Assembly (NCBI GenBank): GCA_002707985.1 | Contig: PAOI01000031.1 | Span: forward strand, 4,022 to 50,610 | Direction of reading: 5' to 3' | Origin: Sphingomonas sp. | GTDB taxonomy: Bacteria; Pseudomonadota; Alphaproteobacteria; Sphingomonadales; Sphingomonadaceae | Length of the DNA: 46,589 bases | Shown: in pieces, positions 16,422 to 24,871 of the stretch | Position numbering within the stretch: the first letter of the stretch is position 1 | How the letters are laid out: each line of letters starts with the position of its first letter | Notes under the pieces: model-generated | Seen by the model: the letters and a program-made list of their open reading frames with translations, nothing else | Database searches by the model: none | Told to the model about the DNA's origin: nothing | Translations under genes and position numbers: made by a program

Positions 16422-17540
16422 ATGGGTGACCATGATTATCTGATCTTTCGCCCGGACGATGTCGATCTGACACGATCGCCGCTGCGCAACGGAATCGACG
16501 TGCCGACCTATGTGCTCGGTGCGTTCAATCCGGGGCTGGCGCGGCTGCCGGGCGGGAATCTCTTGATGATGGTGCGCGTCGCCGAGGCGCTGACTGATCC
16601 GGTCGTCGACGGGCATGCGCTGGCGATCCGGTGGGAGGCGGGGCGCTATCGGGTCGACCGGCATCTGGTGACGGGGATCGAAATGAACGATCCGCGCCAG
16701 TTCGCGCTGCGCGGGCGGCATCCTCCGTTGCTGGGGCTGACCTCGCTTTCCTGGCTGTTGCCGGTCGAATTGTCGCGCGACGCCCGTCAGGTGGTGAAGG
16801 TTCATTACGACAAGGCAATCGCGCCCAGTGCGTCCTTCATGGAATATGGCATCGAGGATGCGCGGATCAGCCTGGTCGGCGGATGCTGGTGGATGACGGT
16901 GTGCGCGGTATCGTCCGAGCGGCACTGCACCGCGATGTATCGCTCGGTAAACGGTCTTGATTACGAGCCGATGGGCGTGGTGCTCGATCATCAGAACAAG
17001 GACATGGTCCTGTTCGAAGGCAAGCCGGGCGGCAAGTTCATGGCGCTGACCCGCCCGCTCGGCGAATGCTATTTCGCGCCGGCGCCCGACAGCATTTTTG
17101 CAGGCGGCCCGGCGATCCACTTCGCGTCGTCGCCCGACGGGCTGCACTGGAAGCCCGCCGATGCTCCGGGGCTGCGCGCGCGAAAGGATTCGACGTCGGC
17201 GCTGCGCGTGGGCGGGGGTTCGCAGCCGGTGCTGACTCCGGCGGGATGGCTGATGCTCTATCACGGCGTCGAAAAGCGCGATGCGGTGGGCGTCTATCGC
17301 ACCTTCTGGGCGCTGCTCGACCGTGACGATCCGACCCGCATCCTGCGGCAGGAGGATGCCACGCCGCTGATCGAAGCCGATCCGGCGCTGACCCAGAGCA
17401 TTGCGCACCAGATGTATCTGCCGACGCCGGTAGTGTTCACCACCGGTCTGGCGGATGGCGGCGATCATTATATCGTCGTCTCGGGCGAAGCGGACCTGGC
17501 GTGCCGGGTGACGCATATTGCCAAGGAACGATTTGGCTAG
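16422..17540 (+). CDS. GH130-family glycoside phosphorylase/hydrolase
   Basis: A 372-residue five-bladed beta-propeller-type protein of the GH130 type. Members cleave beta-mannosides or mannosyl-glucose, mostly by phosphorolysis. Matches are FNPGLARLPGGNLLMMVRV (first blade), GIEDARI at 143-149 (the family E-D-P/A-R motif with the presumed catalytic Asp), LFEGKPGGKFMALTRP, and the late LTPAGWLMLYHGVE followed by a T-P-V-V-F-T-T-G strand. GGGAGG precedes the ATG. It is the first gene of a three-gene carbohydrate operon with a GH13 and a GT4 enzyme. The exact bond specificity is not evident. Confidence 0.85.
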   Translation: MGDHDYLIFRPDDVDLTRSPLRNGIDVPTYVLGAFNPGLARLPGGNLLMMVRVAEALTDPVVDGHALAIRWEAGRYRVDRHLVTGIEMNDPRQFALRGRHPPLLGLTSLSWLLPVELSRDARQVVKVHYDKAIAPSASFMEYGIEDARISLVGGCWWMTVCAVSSERHCTAMYRSVNGLDYEPMGVVLDHQNKDMVLFEGKPGGKFMALTRPLGECYFAPAPDSIFAGGPAIHFASSPDGLHWKPADAPGLRARKDSTSALRVGGGSQPVLTPAGWLMLYHGVEKRDAVGVYRTFWALLDRDDPTRILRQEDATPLIEADPALTQSIAHQMYLPTPVVFTTGLADGGDHYIVVSGEADLACRVTHIAKERFG

Positions 17541-17600
17541 CAGCGGGATTCACTCCGATGCACGCCGGCGCTATGCTGCGGGTGCGAAGGGAGACGTGCG

Positions 17601-19184
17601 ATGACCGAACCGGCCTGGTGGCAACGCGGCGTGATCTATCAAATCTATCCGCGCAGTTTCCAGGATTCGAACGGCGACGGGATCGGTGATCTGCGTGGAA
17701 TCGCGGCGCGGCTCGACGATCTGGTGGCGCTGGGCATCGACGCGATCTGGATTTCGCCGATCTTTCCCTCGCCGATGGCCGATTTCGGTTATGATGTCGC
17801 GGATTATTGCGATGTCGATGCGCGGTTCGGGACGCTGGACGATCTCGATGCGCTGATCGCGGCGTGCCATGCGCGGGGCCTCAAGATCCTGCTGGATTTC
17901 GTGCCCAATCACACTTCGGATCAGCATCGCTGGTTCCTCGAAAGCCGGTCGAGCCGCGACAATCCGAAGCGCGACTGGTATCTCTGGCGCGATCCGGTGA
18001 TCGATGCCGGGGGCAATCGCCGGCCGCCCAACAACTGGATCAGCGATTTCGGTGGCTCGGCCTGGGAATGGGACGAGGTCACCGGTCAATATTATTACCA
18101 CGCGTTCCTGAAGGAGCAGCCGGACCTCAACTGGCGCAATCCGGAAGTGGTCACGGCGATGCTGGATGTGCTCCGCTTCTGGCTCGACCGGGGGATCGAC
18201 GGTTTCCGCATCGACGTGCTCTGGCACATGGTGAAGCACCCCGATTTCCCCGACAATCCCGCCAATCCGGACTGGACGCCGGCGATGGGCGAGATGCTGC
18301 GCGTGTTTCAGCTCCATTCGACCGACCAGCCCGAAGTGCATGGGATCGCGGCGGCGATGCGCAGGCTGGCGGAGCGCTATACGCCTGCGCGCGTGCTGAT
18401 CGGCGAAATCTATCTGCCGGTCGAACAGCTGATGGACTATTATGGGCGTGGCGAGCCCGAAGTGCATTTGCCGTTCAATTTCCAGCTGATCGAGGCGCCA
18501 TGGGATGCGCCGGCGCTCGCGCGGCTGATCGCCGAGTATGAAGCGGCGCTGCCTGCGGGCGGCTGGCCCAACTGGGTGCTCGGCAACCACGACAGGCCGC
18601 GCGCGGCGAGCCGGGTGGGCCCGGCGCAGGCGCGCGTGGCGGCGATGCTGCTGCTGACGCTGCGCGGCACGCCGACACTTTATTATGGCGACGAGATCGG
18701 GATGGCCGATGTCGATATTCCGCGCGAGAGCATCCACGACCCGCGCGAGCTCAATGAACCGGGCAAGGGGCTGGGGCGCGATCCGGTGCGGACGCCGATG
18801 GCATGGGACGACACGCCCAACGCCGGGTTCAGCGACAGCGACCCGTGGCTGCCGATCCATGCCGACTGGCAGACACGGAACGTTGCTGCCCAGCGGCGTG
18901 AGACGCGATCGATGTGGCGGCTGCATCACGATCTGCTCGCGCTGCGGCGGCGGCATCCCGCGCTGTCGGTGGGTGACTGGCTTCCCGTGGCCGGGAACGA
19001 TGCCGTGCTTGCCTATGAACGGCGCGAAGGCGACGACCGGCTGCTGGTGCTGCTCAACCTTACCGATGTGCCGCAGCGTTTCGATCCGCCGGAATGGGCG
19101 CGGGGGCTGCGCGTCCTGCTGTCGACGCATGGCGACGGAGACGCGACTCAGCTGCGCCGCAACGAGGGGGTGATATTGGGATGA
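17601..19184 (+). CDS. GH13 alpha-glucosidase / alpha-amylase family enzyme
   Basis: A 527-residue TIM-barrel enzyme. Conserved regions are DFVPNHTSDQHRWF (region I), GFRIDVLWH with nucleophile D205 (region II), LIGEIY with acid/base E269 (region III) and LGNHDRPR with D331 (region IV). The N-terminus WWQRGVIYQIYPRSFQDSNGDGIGDLRGI is typical of oligo-1,6-glucosidase and alpha-glucosidase groups. There is no signal peptide, so it acts in the cytoplasm on short alpha-glucosides. It overlaps the next gene by four bases (ATGA). Confidence 0.93.
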   Translation: MTEPAWWQRGVIYQIYPRSFQDSNGDGIGDLRGIAARLDDLVALGIDAIWISPIFPSPMADFGYDVADYCDVDARFGTLDDLDALIAACHARGLKILLDFVPNHTSDQHRWFLESRSSRDNPKRDWYLWRDPVIDAGGNRRPPNNWISDFGGSAWEWDEVTGQYYYHAFLKEQPDLNWRNPEVVTAMLDVLRFWLDRGIDGFRIDVLWHMVKHPDFPDNPANPDWTPAMGEMLRVFQLHSTDQPEVHGIAAAMRRLAERYTPARVLIGEIYLPVEQLMDYYGRGEPEVHLPFNFQLIEAPWDAPALARLIAEYEAALPAGGWPNWVLGNHDRPRAASRVGPAQARVAAMLLLTLRGTPTLYYGDEIGMADVDIPRESIHDPRELNEPGKGLGRDPVRTPMAWDDTPNAGFSDSDPWLPIHADWQTRNVAAQRRETRSMWRLHHDLLALRRRHPALSVGDWLPVAGNDAVLAYERREGDDRLLVLLNLTDVPQRFDPPEWARGLRVLLSTHGDGDATQLRRNEGVILG

Positions 19185-20191
19185 AAGTCGCCATGATCGC
19201 TCCAGTCGCGTGGCGCACGCCGCCGCGCCATTATGGCCCATGGGAACTGGTGACGAGCATCCTGACCGAAGCGCTGGTCGCCGAGGGCGTCGATGTCACG
19301 CTGTTCGCGACGCAGGATTCGGAAACGGCGGGCACGCTCGATGGCGTCGTGCCGCGCGGATATGAAGAGGACCGCAGCCTTGACGCCAAGGTGTGGGAAT
19401 ATCGCCATCTGAGCCATGTCTTTTCGCGCGCGGGCGAGTTCGACCTGATCCACAATCAGGCCGATTTCCCGGCGCACGCCTTTGCACCGCTGGTCGATAC
19501 GCCGATGGTGACGACGATCCACGGCTTTTCCAGTCCCCGCATCCTGCCGATGTACAAGCCGTTCGAGGATCGCGTGCACTATGTCGCGATCAGCGCGGCG
19601 GACCGGCACAAGGATCTTCGCTATGCCGCGACGATCCATCACGGCATCCGGATCGAGGATTTCGCTTTCGATGCGAGGGGCAGCGATGATCTGCTGTTTT
19701 TCGGGCGGATCCACCCGGACAAGGGTGCGGCGGAGGCGATCCGGGTTGCGAAGGCCGCCGGACTGCGGCTGCACCTGTACGGGATCGTTCAGGACAAGGG
19801 CTATTTCGAGCGCGAGGTCGAACCGCATCTCGATGGCGAGCAGATCATCTGGCACGGGCCGGTCGGCGGTGAGGCGCGGATACGGGCGCTGGGCAATGCG
19901 CGGGCGATGCTGCACCTGATCGATTTCGACGAGCCGTTCGGGCTGAGCGTGGTCGAAGCGATGGCGTGCGGGACGCCGGTGATCGCGATCCATCGCGGCA
20001 GCATGCCCGAGCTGATCACCGACGGTGTCACCGGGTTTCTGGTCCGTAACAGCGACGAGGCGGTCGAAGCGCTGGAACAGATCGGCGAGATCAGCCGCAG
20101 GGCGTGCCGGGCTTCGGTGGAAGAGCGGTTCACTGCTCAGGGGATGGCGCGCAAATATCTCGCGCTGTACCGGACAATTCTGGAAGGCTGA
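19181..20191 (+). CDS. GT4-family glycosyltransferase
   Basis: A 336-residue GT-B-fold retaining glycosyltransferase. The start at ATG 19181 overlaps the GH13 stop and gives the typical MKVAMIAPVAWRTPPRHYGPWE, with the acceptor/donor loop G-x-W-E. The C-terminal donor domain contains FFGRIHPDKGA, the E-x7-E motif EPFGLSVVE followed by AMACGTPVIA, and GSMPELITDGVTGFLV. It would transfer a sugar from a nucleotide donor. Being coupled to a GH130 and a GH13 enzyme, it may build or recycle the same intracellular glycoside; the product is unknown. Confidence 0.92.
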   Translation: MKVAMIAPVAWRTPPRHYGPWELVTSILTEALVAEGVDVTLFATQDSETAGTLDGVVPRGYEEDRSLDAKVWEYRHLSHVFSRAGEFDLIHNQADFPAHAFAPLVDTPMVTTIHGFSSPRILPMYKPFEDRVHYVAISAADRHKDLRYAATIHHGIRIEDFAFDARGSDDLLFFGRIHPDKGAAEAIRVAKAAGLRLHLYGIVQDKGYFEREVEPHLDGEQIIWHGPVGGEARIRALGNARAMLHLIDFDEPFGLSVVEAMACGTPVIAIHRGSMPELITDGVTGFLVRNSDEAVEALEQIGEISRRACRASVEERFTAQGMARKYLALYRTILEG

Positions 20192-20241
20192 CCGCCAGCG
20201 CGCGGGCCCGGCGAACCGGACCCGGCGTGACGGCAAGGGGT

Positions 20242-20793
20242 TCAGGCGGCCAGTGCCTTGTCGACAGCCGCAAGCAGCGCCGGATCGCTGGGCGGCGTAT
20301 CTGGCGAGAAGCGAGCGGCGACTTCGCCGTCTCTGCCGATCACGAACTTTTCGAAATTCCACAATATTTCGGGCTTGGGGTGGATCGGGATGTTCTTGCT
20401 CGAAAGCCGTTCGCGCATCGCTTCGCCGTTCGGTCCCTGCGCGTCGGGTTCGGCGGCGACCAGCGCCGCATAGAGCGCGTGGCGATCCTCACCCGCAACG
20501 CTGATCTTCGAGAACATCGGGAAGGTCACATCATATTGCGTCGAGCAGAAAGTCGCGATTTCCTCCTCGGTCCCCGGTTCCTGCGCGAGGAAATTGTTGG
20601 CGGGAAAGCCGAGCACCACCAGCCCGGCATCCTTCTTGTCGCGATACAGCGCTTCGAGCCCTTCATATTGGGGGGTCAGGCCGCATTTCGATGCGACATT
20701 GACGACGAGCAGCACCTTGCCGGCATAATCGCCCAGCGACGCGTCCTTGCCGTCGATGGTGCGGACCGGGATGGACTGGATTTCGGTAGTCAT
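20242..20793 (-). CDS. Glutathione peroxidase family protein
   Basis: A 183-residue thiol peroxidase of the Gpx/BsaA type. The peroxidatic Cys37 is in VNVASKCGLTPQY; a Cys replaces the selenocysteine of mammalian enzymes. Other conserved blocks are GFPANNFLAQEPGTEEEI and WNFEKFVIG (active-site Trp/Asn region). It reduces hydroperoxides using thioredoxin or glutathione. It lies 30 bp downstream of the NTF2-like gene in the same direction, so it may be read through from the catabolic operon, although it is also a common stand-alone stress gene. Confidence 0.94.
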   Translation of the reverse strand: MTTEIQSIPVRTIDGKDASLGDYAGKVLLVVNVASKCGLTPQYEGLEALYRDKKDAGLVVLGFPANNFLAQEPGTEEEIATFCSTQYDVTFPMFSKISVAGEDRHALYAALVAAEPDAQGPNGEAMRERLSSKNIPIHPKPEILWNFEKFVIGRDGEVAARFSPDTPPSDPALLAAVDKALAA

Positions 20794-20823
20794 AGGCTTG
20801 CGGTTCCTTTGGTGCCGGGCGTC

Positions 20824-21312
20824 TCAGTAGGTGATACCCTTGGCGGCCAGACGTTCGTGCAGCGCCGGTTCGACAGCATCCTCATGCGCCTTGCGGAGCT
20901 GAACGATCGAGGCCAGCGGACATTCGACATAGTGAATCGCGCGCCATTCGCCAGCCTTGCGGCGCAGCACCATCGAAATACGGACCGGCCCGCCGAACGG
21001 TTTGGGATAGAGCCGGTTGCCGGGGATATAGGTGCTCCAGTTGGCGTGGAAAAACGCGATGGCGACATCCTCTGCCGCCTGCGTCGCATGCAGGCTGTGC
21101 CAGCTGACCAGCCGTTCCGATTTGGAGCGATCGACGCCCCAATAGCCGAGGATCGCGTCCCAACCGTGATGCGGTTCGCATTCCTCCGCCAGATAAGTCA
21201 CGTCGGGCTCTTCCTCGTCCCACAGCGCGCGCATATCGGCCACGTCATAGCGATTCCATGCCTCGAAATAGGCGTCGAGAAACTGCGTCAGTTCTTCGTG
21301 CAGGCTTGCCAT
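20824..21312 (-). CDS. NTF2-like (SnoaL-type) protein
   Basis: A 162-residue cone-shaped NTF2-fold protein, from the ATG at 21312 with GGGAG eight bases upstream. The first helix has FLDAYFEAWNRYDVADMRALWDEEEPDVTYLAEE, where W-N-R-x-D is the fold's pocket motif, and the sheet ends in GEWRAIHYVECPL. Such proteins are isomerases, cyclases, dehydratases or small accessory subunits; no catalytic assignment is possible. It follows the aldehyde dehydrogenase by four bases and closes the operon headed by the flavin monooxygenase. Confidence 0.78.
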   Translation of the reverse strand: MASLHEELTQFLDAYFEAWNRYDVADMRALWDEEEPDVTYLAEECEPHHGWDAILGYWGVDRSKSERLVSWHSLHATQAAEDVAIAFFHANWSTYIPGNRLYPKPFGGPVRISMVLRRKAGEWRAIHYVECPLASIVQLRKAHEDAVEPALHERLAAKGITY

Positions 21313-21316
21313 GGGT

Positions 21317-22786
21317 TCAGGCTCCCAGCTTGGGCAGGGTGAGCGGGCGGCGCGGAATGCTGACCGTCTTCTGCCGGGTGTAGAAGGATTCGGCGGCGCG
21401 GCCGCCCTCGGCGCCGACACCCGATTCGCGATAGCCGCCGAACGGCGCGTGGAGATCGCGGATCATCGGGGTGTTGCACCATACCGTACCGGCAAAGATG
21501 CGCTCCTGCCCCTCCATGATCTTCGCAATGTCGCGCGACCAGATATAGCTGACGAGACCGAAGCGCGATTCATTGGCGATGGTCCAGGCTTCCTCGGCGG
21601 TATCGAACGGCATGATCGCCGCGAACGGGCCGAAGATTTCCTCCTGACACAGGCGATGGCTGTTCGAATCCACTTCGACGATGGTCGGCTGGAAATAATA
21701 GCCGCGATCGAAGCCCGGCGCCCGGTCGCCGCCCGCCAGAACGCGCGCGCCGGCATCTTCGGCAGCGGGGATGAAGCTCATCACATGGTCGTAATGCGCG
21801 CGCGTCATCAGCGGGCCGACTTCGGTATCGGCATCGCGCGGATGGCCGACGCGTACCTTCTTTGCCCGCGCGACGAATGCTTCGACAAAGCGGTCATAGA
21901 TGCCGCGCTGGACAAGGATGCGCGATCCGGCGAGGCATTGCTGGCCGTTATTGGTGAAAATGCCGATCAGCGCGCCGTCGAGCGCAGAATCGAAGTCCGC
22001 GTCGTCGAAAATGATGTTCGCCGATTTGCCGCCCAGCTCCATGATCGACGGCTTCAGCATCGCACCGGCGGCTTCCATGATGATCTTGCCGGTGCGGGTG
22101 CCGCCGGTGAAGGAAACGCCGTCGACCTGAGGATGGCGGACGAGCCGGTCGCCGCTCTCGACGCCGAGCCCGTTGACCAGATTGACCACGCCGGGCGGCA
22201 GTCCTGCGTCCTGAATCACCTGAGTCATCAGCGTGAGGCCCAGCGGCGCCTGTTCGGCGGGCTTGATGACGCAGCTGTTGCCGAAGGCGATGGCGGAGGC
22301 GATCTTCATCGATCCCAGCGCCAGCGGCGAATTCCACGGCGAAATCAGCGCCGCGACGCCCATCGGCTCGCGCCGGACATAGGTGAGGTAATTGGCCTCC
22401 TGCTCATAAAGCTCGGCAGTCATCTGGCCGATATAATCGGCGAAGAAGCGGAAATTGTCCGCCGCACGTCCGACCTGACGTCCGCGAACCTGGCTGTAGG
22501 GAAGCCCGGTATTGGCGCATTCGATATCGGCGATCGCGTCGGCTGCGGCATCGATCGCATCGGCGCTGTCGCGCAGCACCTTCTGCTTGTCGGCGACGGG
22601 CAGCAGGCGCCAGTCGCCCTTGTCGAACGCTGCGCGGGCAGAAGTGACGGCGCGATCGACCAGCGCGTCTTCGGCGCCGGGGATGGTTGCGATCACTTCC
22701 TCGGTCGCGGGATCGACGACATCGAACGGCGTGCCGCTGCCGCGTACCGGCCGGGCGTCGATGATTGCAGTCGGCGTATCGGTCAT
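21317..22786 (-). CDS. NAD(P)+-dependent aldehyde dehydrogenase
   Basis: A 489-residue ALDH-superfamily enzyme oxidising an aldehyde to its acid. The catalytic Cys284 lies in NNGQQCLAGSR and the general base Glu250 in MELGGKSANI. The cofactor fold has FTGGTRTGK, and SPWNSPLAL supplies the oxyanion Asn. AAGGAA lies upstream of the ATG at 22786; longer starts were ignored because they fall inside the upstream gene. It overlaps the racemase-fold gene by ATGA. The aldehyde is unknown; the betaine-aldehyde or semialdehyde dehydrogenase clade is likely. Confidence 0.93.
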   Translation of the reverse strand: MTDTPTAIIDARPVRGSGTPFDVVDPATEEVIATIPGAEDALVDRAVTSARAAFDKGDWRLLPVADKQKVLRDSADAIDAAADAIADIECANTGLPYSQVRGRQVGRAADNFRFFADYIGQMTAELYEQEANYLTYVRREPMGVAALISPWNSPLALGSMKIASAIAFGNSCVIKPAEQAPLGLTLMTQVIQDAGLPPGVVNLVNGLGVESGDRLVRHPQVDGVSFTGGTRTGKIIMEAAGAMLKPSIMELGGKSANIIFDDADFDSALDGALIGIFTNNGQQCLAGSRILVQRGIYDRFVEAFVARAKKVRVGHPRDADTEVGPLMTRAHYDHVMSFIPAAEDAGARVLAGGDRAPGFDRGYYFQPTIVEVDSNSHRLCQEEIFGPFAAIMPFDTAEEAWTIANESRFGLVSYIWSRDIAKIMEGQERIFAGTVWCNTPMIRDLHAPFGGYRESGVGAEGGRAAESFYTRQKTVSIPRRPLTLPKLGA

Positions 22787-23541
22787 TGCAGCGGTTCCTT
22801 CGCAATAGTGGCTTCGGCAAGGCGCGCGGTCCATTGCGCGCGATCGAGAGCGGGAAGCCCGGCGACGCGGCAGAGCTGCGCGGCAAGGCAATAGTTGGAG
22901 GAAATTATGGTCGGCTTGCCGGTCGCCTGCGCCAGCAGCGCGAGCGAGGGCATGCCGGTACCGCTGAGCAGCACCGCATCGACATCGAGCGCCGCCAGTT
23001 CCTCGGCAATCGGGCGGGCGTCGGCGCTGCCCAGCGTATAGATGCCGCGGGTATCGGCGATGCCGGTATCGATCCGCTGCACCGTGGCGACGTCGAACCC
23101 AGCAGCACGCCAGAACTCCGCCGCCGCATCGGAAAGCGTGCCCGGATAGGGCGATGCCAGCGCGATGCGTTTCGCACCCAGCGAATCGAGCTCGGCCGCG
23201 ATGGCATCGGTCGCAGTGACGATCGGATAGCCGAAGCGTTGTTGCAGCCGGTCGAGCAACAGCGCCTGATCGTTCGCGCGCACCAGATAGGAGGAACCGG
23301 TGCAGGCGAAGCCGAACGCGGCGGGGCGCAGCGTGTCATAGCGTTCGAGCGCGGATTCGAGCCCGAGCAGATATTCGCGCAGGCGATCGTTCGATGCCTC
23401 GGCCCGGCTCGTCAGACGCACTGTCTGGGTAAGCACGGTCGGATCGAACAGGATTCGCATTTCCGCCTCGACCGTCGGATTGGCCTGGGGCGTGCCGAGG
23501 CCGATGATCCCCGCCCGGCCATAGTCATAGCGCTCGCTCAT
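22783..23541 (-). CDS. Asp/Glu racemase-fold enzyme (maleate isomerase / arylmalonate decarboxylase-like)
   Basis: A 252-residue two-domain protein of the Asp/Glu/hydantoin racemase superfamily. It has GIIGLGTPQANPTVEAEM at the N-terminus, FACTGSSY with Cys80, and LLSGTGMPSL around residue 194. Maleate isomerases use two cysteines, equivalent to 76 and 194. Arylmalonate decarboxylase has Gly and Cys there. Here the first Cys is kept and the second position is Gly, so classical two-base racemisation is unlikely; an isomerase or decarboxylase using one Cys is plausible. It overlaps both neighbours by ATGA in a tight operon. Confidence 0.82.
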   Translation of the reverse strand: MSERYDYGRAGIIGLGTPQANPTVEAEMRILFDPTVLTQTVRLTSRAEASNDRLREYLLGLESALERYDTLRPAAFGFACTGSSYLVRANDQALLLDRLQQRFGYPIVTATDAIAAELDSLGAKRIALASPYPGTLSDAAAEFWRAAGFDVATVQRIDTGIADTRGIYTLGSADARPIAEELAALDVDAVLLSGTGMPSLALLAQATGKPTIISSNYCLAAQLCRVAGLPALDRAQWTARLAEATIAKEPLQ

Positions 23542-24737
23542 GCGATTGCCGCCGCTTTGGCAAGGCCGGTGATCATCGAGGTGCGCAGCAGATGCTCGCG
23601 CGCCTTATCGGGATCAGCGGCGATCGCCTGAAGCTCGGTCAGCATTTCGCGGCGGCGCGCGGGATCGCGTTCCTGCATCCGCGAACGGTTGCGATCTGCC
23701 TGTTTCAGGATCTCCGCCTCGGCGATCGGGCGGCGGCGGCGGGTATAGCGATCGAGCAGATCGGGCGAGGCGCCGTCGATCACCTGTTCGAGCGTATTGA
23801 CCAGTTCGAACGCATCATGGATGCCGCCGTTCATCCCCATCCCGCCCGACGGCGAATTGAGGTGCGCAGCGTCGCCCGCGAGCAGGATGCGGCCATTCCG
23901 ATAACGATCCACGATCCGCATGTGGATGCGATAGGGGCGGATCTCGTCGACGACATGCGGCGTATCGCTCGGCGCGATTTCCTGAAGCTTGCGGGCGATG
24001 CTTTCGGGCTGGACGGCGTCCTCGATCGTCTCGTCGCCATCGGGATAGAGGCTGCACCGCCACAGGCCGGGCAGGCGGAGCAGGCTGAAGGTGCCGCTAT
24101 CCTTCCAGACATAATTGACGTTGGAAAGATCGAGCAGATGCTCCTCGAACGGAAAGCGCGTCGTCGCGAGGATGGTCGTTTCGGGATAGGTCTTGCCTTC
24201 GAAACTGGTCGCCACTTCGCCGCGCACCACCGAGCGCGCGCCGTCGGCCCCGATCAGCCAGCCGCCCTCGAAGATTTCCGTGCTGCCGTCGGGGCGCGTC
24301 GCCGTGACGCGGACCCCGGCATCGTCCTGCTCGACCGCGGTGACTGCCATGCCCATGCGGACATCGCCGCCGCGCTCGCGCACCTGTGCCAGCAGGATGC
24401 GGCACAAGGTCGATTGCTTGCACTGAAGCCGATAGGGGTGCGGCGTGTCTCCGGCGATGGCGGCAAGATCGAACAGCGCCTTTTCGCCGCTGGGGTGCAT
24501 GCGGATCTGCCAGGTGCGGCCGATCAGCCCTTCGGCGATCAGCGGTGCGCCGGCGCCCAGCGTGTCGAGCATTTCCAGCGTCGGGGGATGAAAGGTCGAG
24601 GCGCGCAGATCGTCGGCAAGCTCTGCCTCCGATTCGATGACGACGAAGGGGATTCCCTTTTCCTGCATCAGCCGCGCTGCGGTAAGACCTACCGGTCCGG
24701 CGCCCACGATCACCACGCGTCTGCTATCCGGTCCCAT
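23538..24737 (-). CDS. FAD-dependent aromatic-ring-hydroxylase-type monooxygenase
   Basis: A 399-residue class A flavoprotein monooxygenase. The dinucleotide fold VVIVGAGPVGLTAARLM is at the N-terminus. GADGARSVVR is the DG motif, and GRILLAGDAAHLNSPSGGMGMNGGIHDAFELV is the GD motif with the flavin-binding loop. It would hydroxylate a cyclic or aromatic substrate with NAD(P)H and oxygen; the MhpA/PobA/NicC group shares this architecture. It is first in a minus-strand operon with the racemase-fold enzyme, aldehyde dehydrogenase and NTF2-like protein. A candidate operator lies 23 bp upstream. Confidence 0.9.
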   Translation of the reverse strand: MGPDSRRVVIVGAGPVGLTAARLMQEKGIPFVVIESEAELADDLRASTFHPPTLEMLDTLGAGAPLIAEGLIGRTWQIRMHPSGEKALFDLAAIAGDTPHPYRLQCKQSTLCRILLAQVRERGGDVRMGMAVTAVEQDDAGVRVTATRPDGSTEIFEGGWLIGADGARSVVRGEVATSFEGKTYPETTILATTRFPFEEHLLDLSNVNYVWKDSGTFSLLRLPGLWRCSLYPDGDETIEDAVQPESIARKLQEIAPSDTPHVVDEIRPYRIHMRIVDRYRNGRILLAGDAAHLNSPSGGMGMNGGIHDAFELVNTLEQVIDGASPDLLDRYTRRRRPIAEAEILKQADRNRSRMQERDPARRREMLTELQAIAADPDKAREHLLRTSMITGLAKAAAIA

Positions 24738-24759
24738 GTCGTCCCCCTTGTGTTTTAAT

Positions 24760-24779
24760 TTGTACTAGATATAAGACTA
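24760..24779. promoter_or_regulatory. Candidate operator A of the catabolic regulon
   Basis: TTGTACTA-GATA-TAAGACTA, 5 of 8 arm positions symmetrical. It lies between the divergent monooxygenase operon and methyltransferase/MFS operon and matches the 8-4-8 pattern seen at five other places in the locus. Confidence 0.5.
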
Positions 24780-24871
24780 TTCAACCGGCGTAAATGCTTC
24801 TGTGCGGCATAAGGTCAAGCGAAAATTCGCGTCCCTTCCCGCACTACGGGCGCTATAGATGGAGGTGTACC

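Noticed and set aside
15981..17516. 511-codon minus-strand frame opposite chorismate mutase and GH130
   Set aside because: Arg/His/Gln-rich shadow translation without recognisable motifs; both plus-strand genes have clear families and ribosome-binding sites.
17571..19241. 556-codon minus-strand frame opposite the GH13 gene
   Set aside because: Shadow of a confirmed glycosidase with all catalytic motifs.
21311..22894. 527-codon plus-strand frame opposite the aldehyde dehydrogenase
   Set aside because: Shadow; the minus strand has the complete ALDH catalytic pattern.
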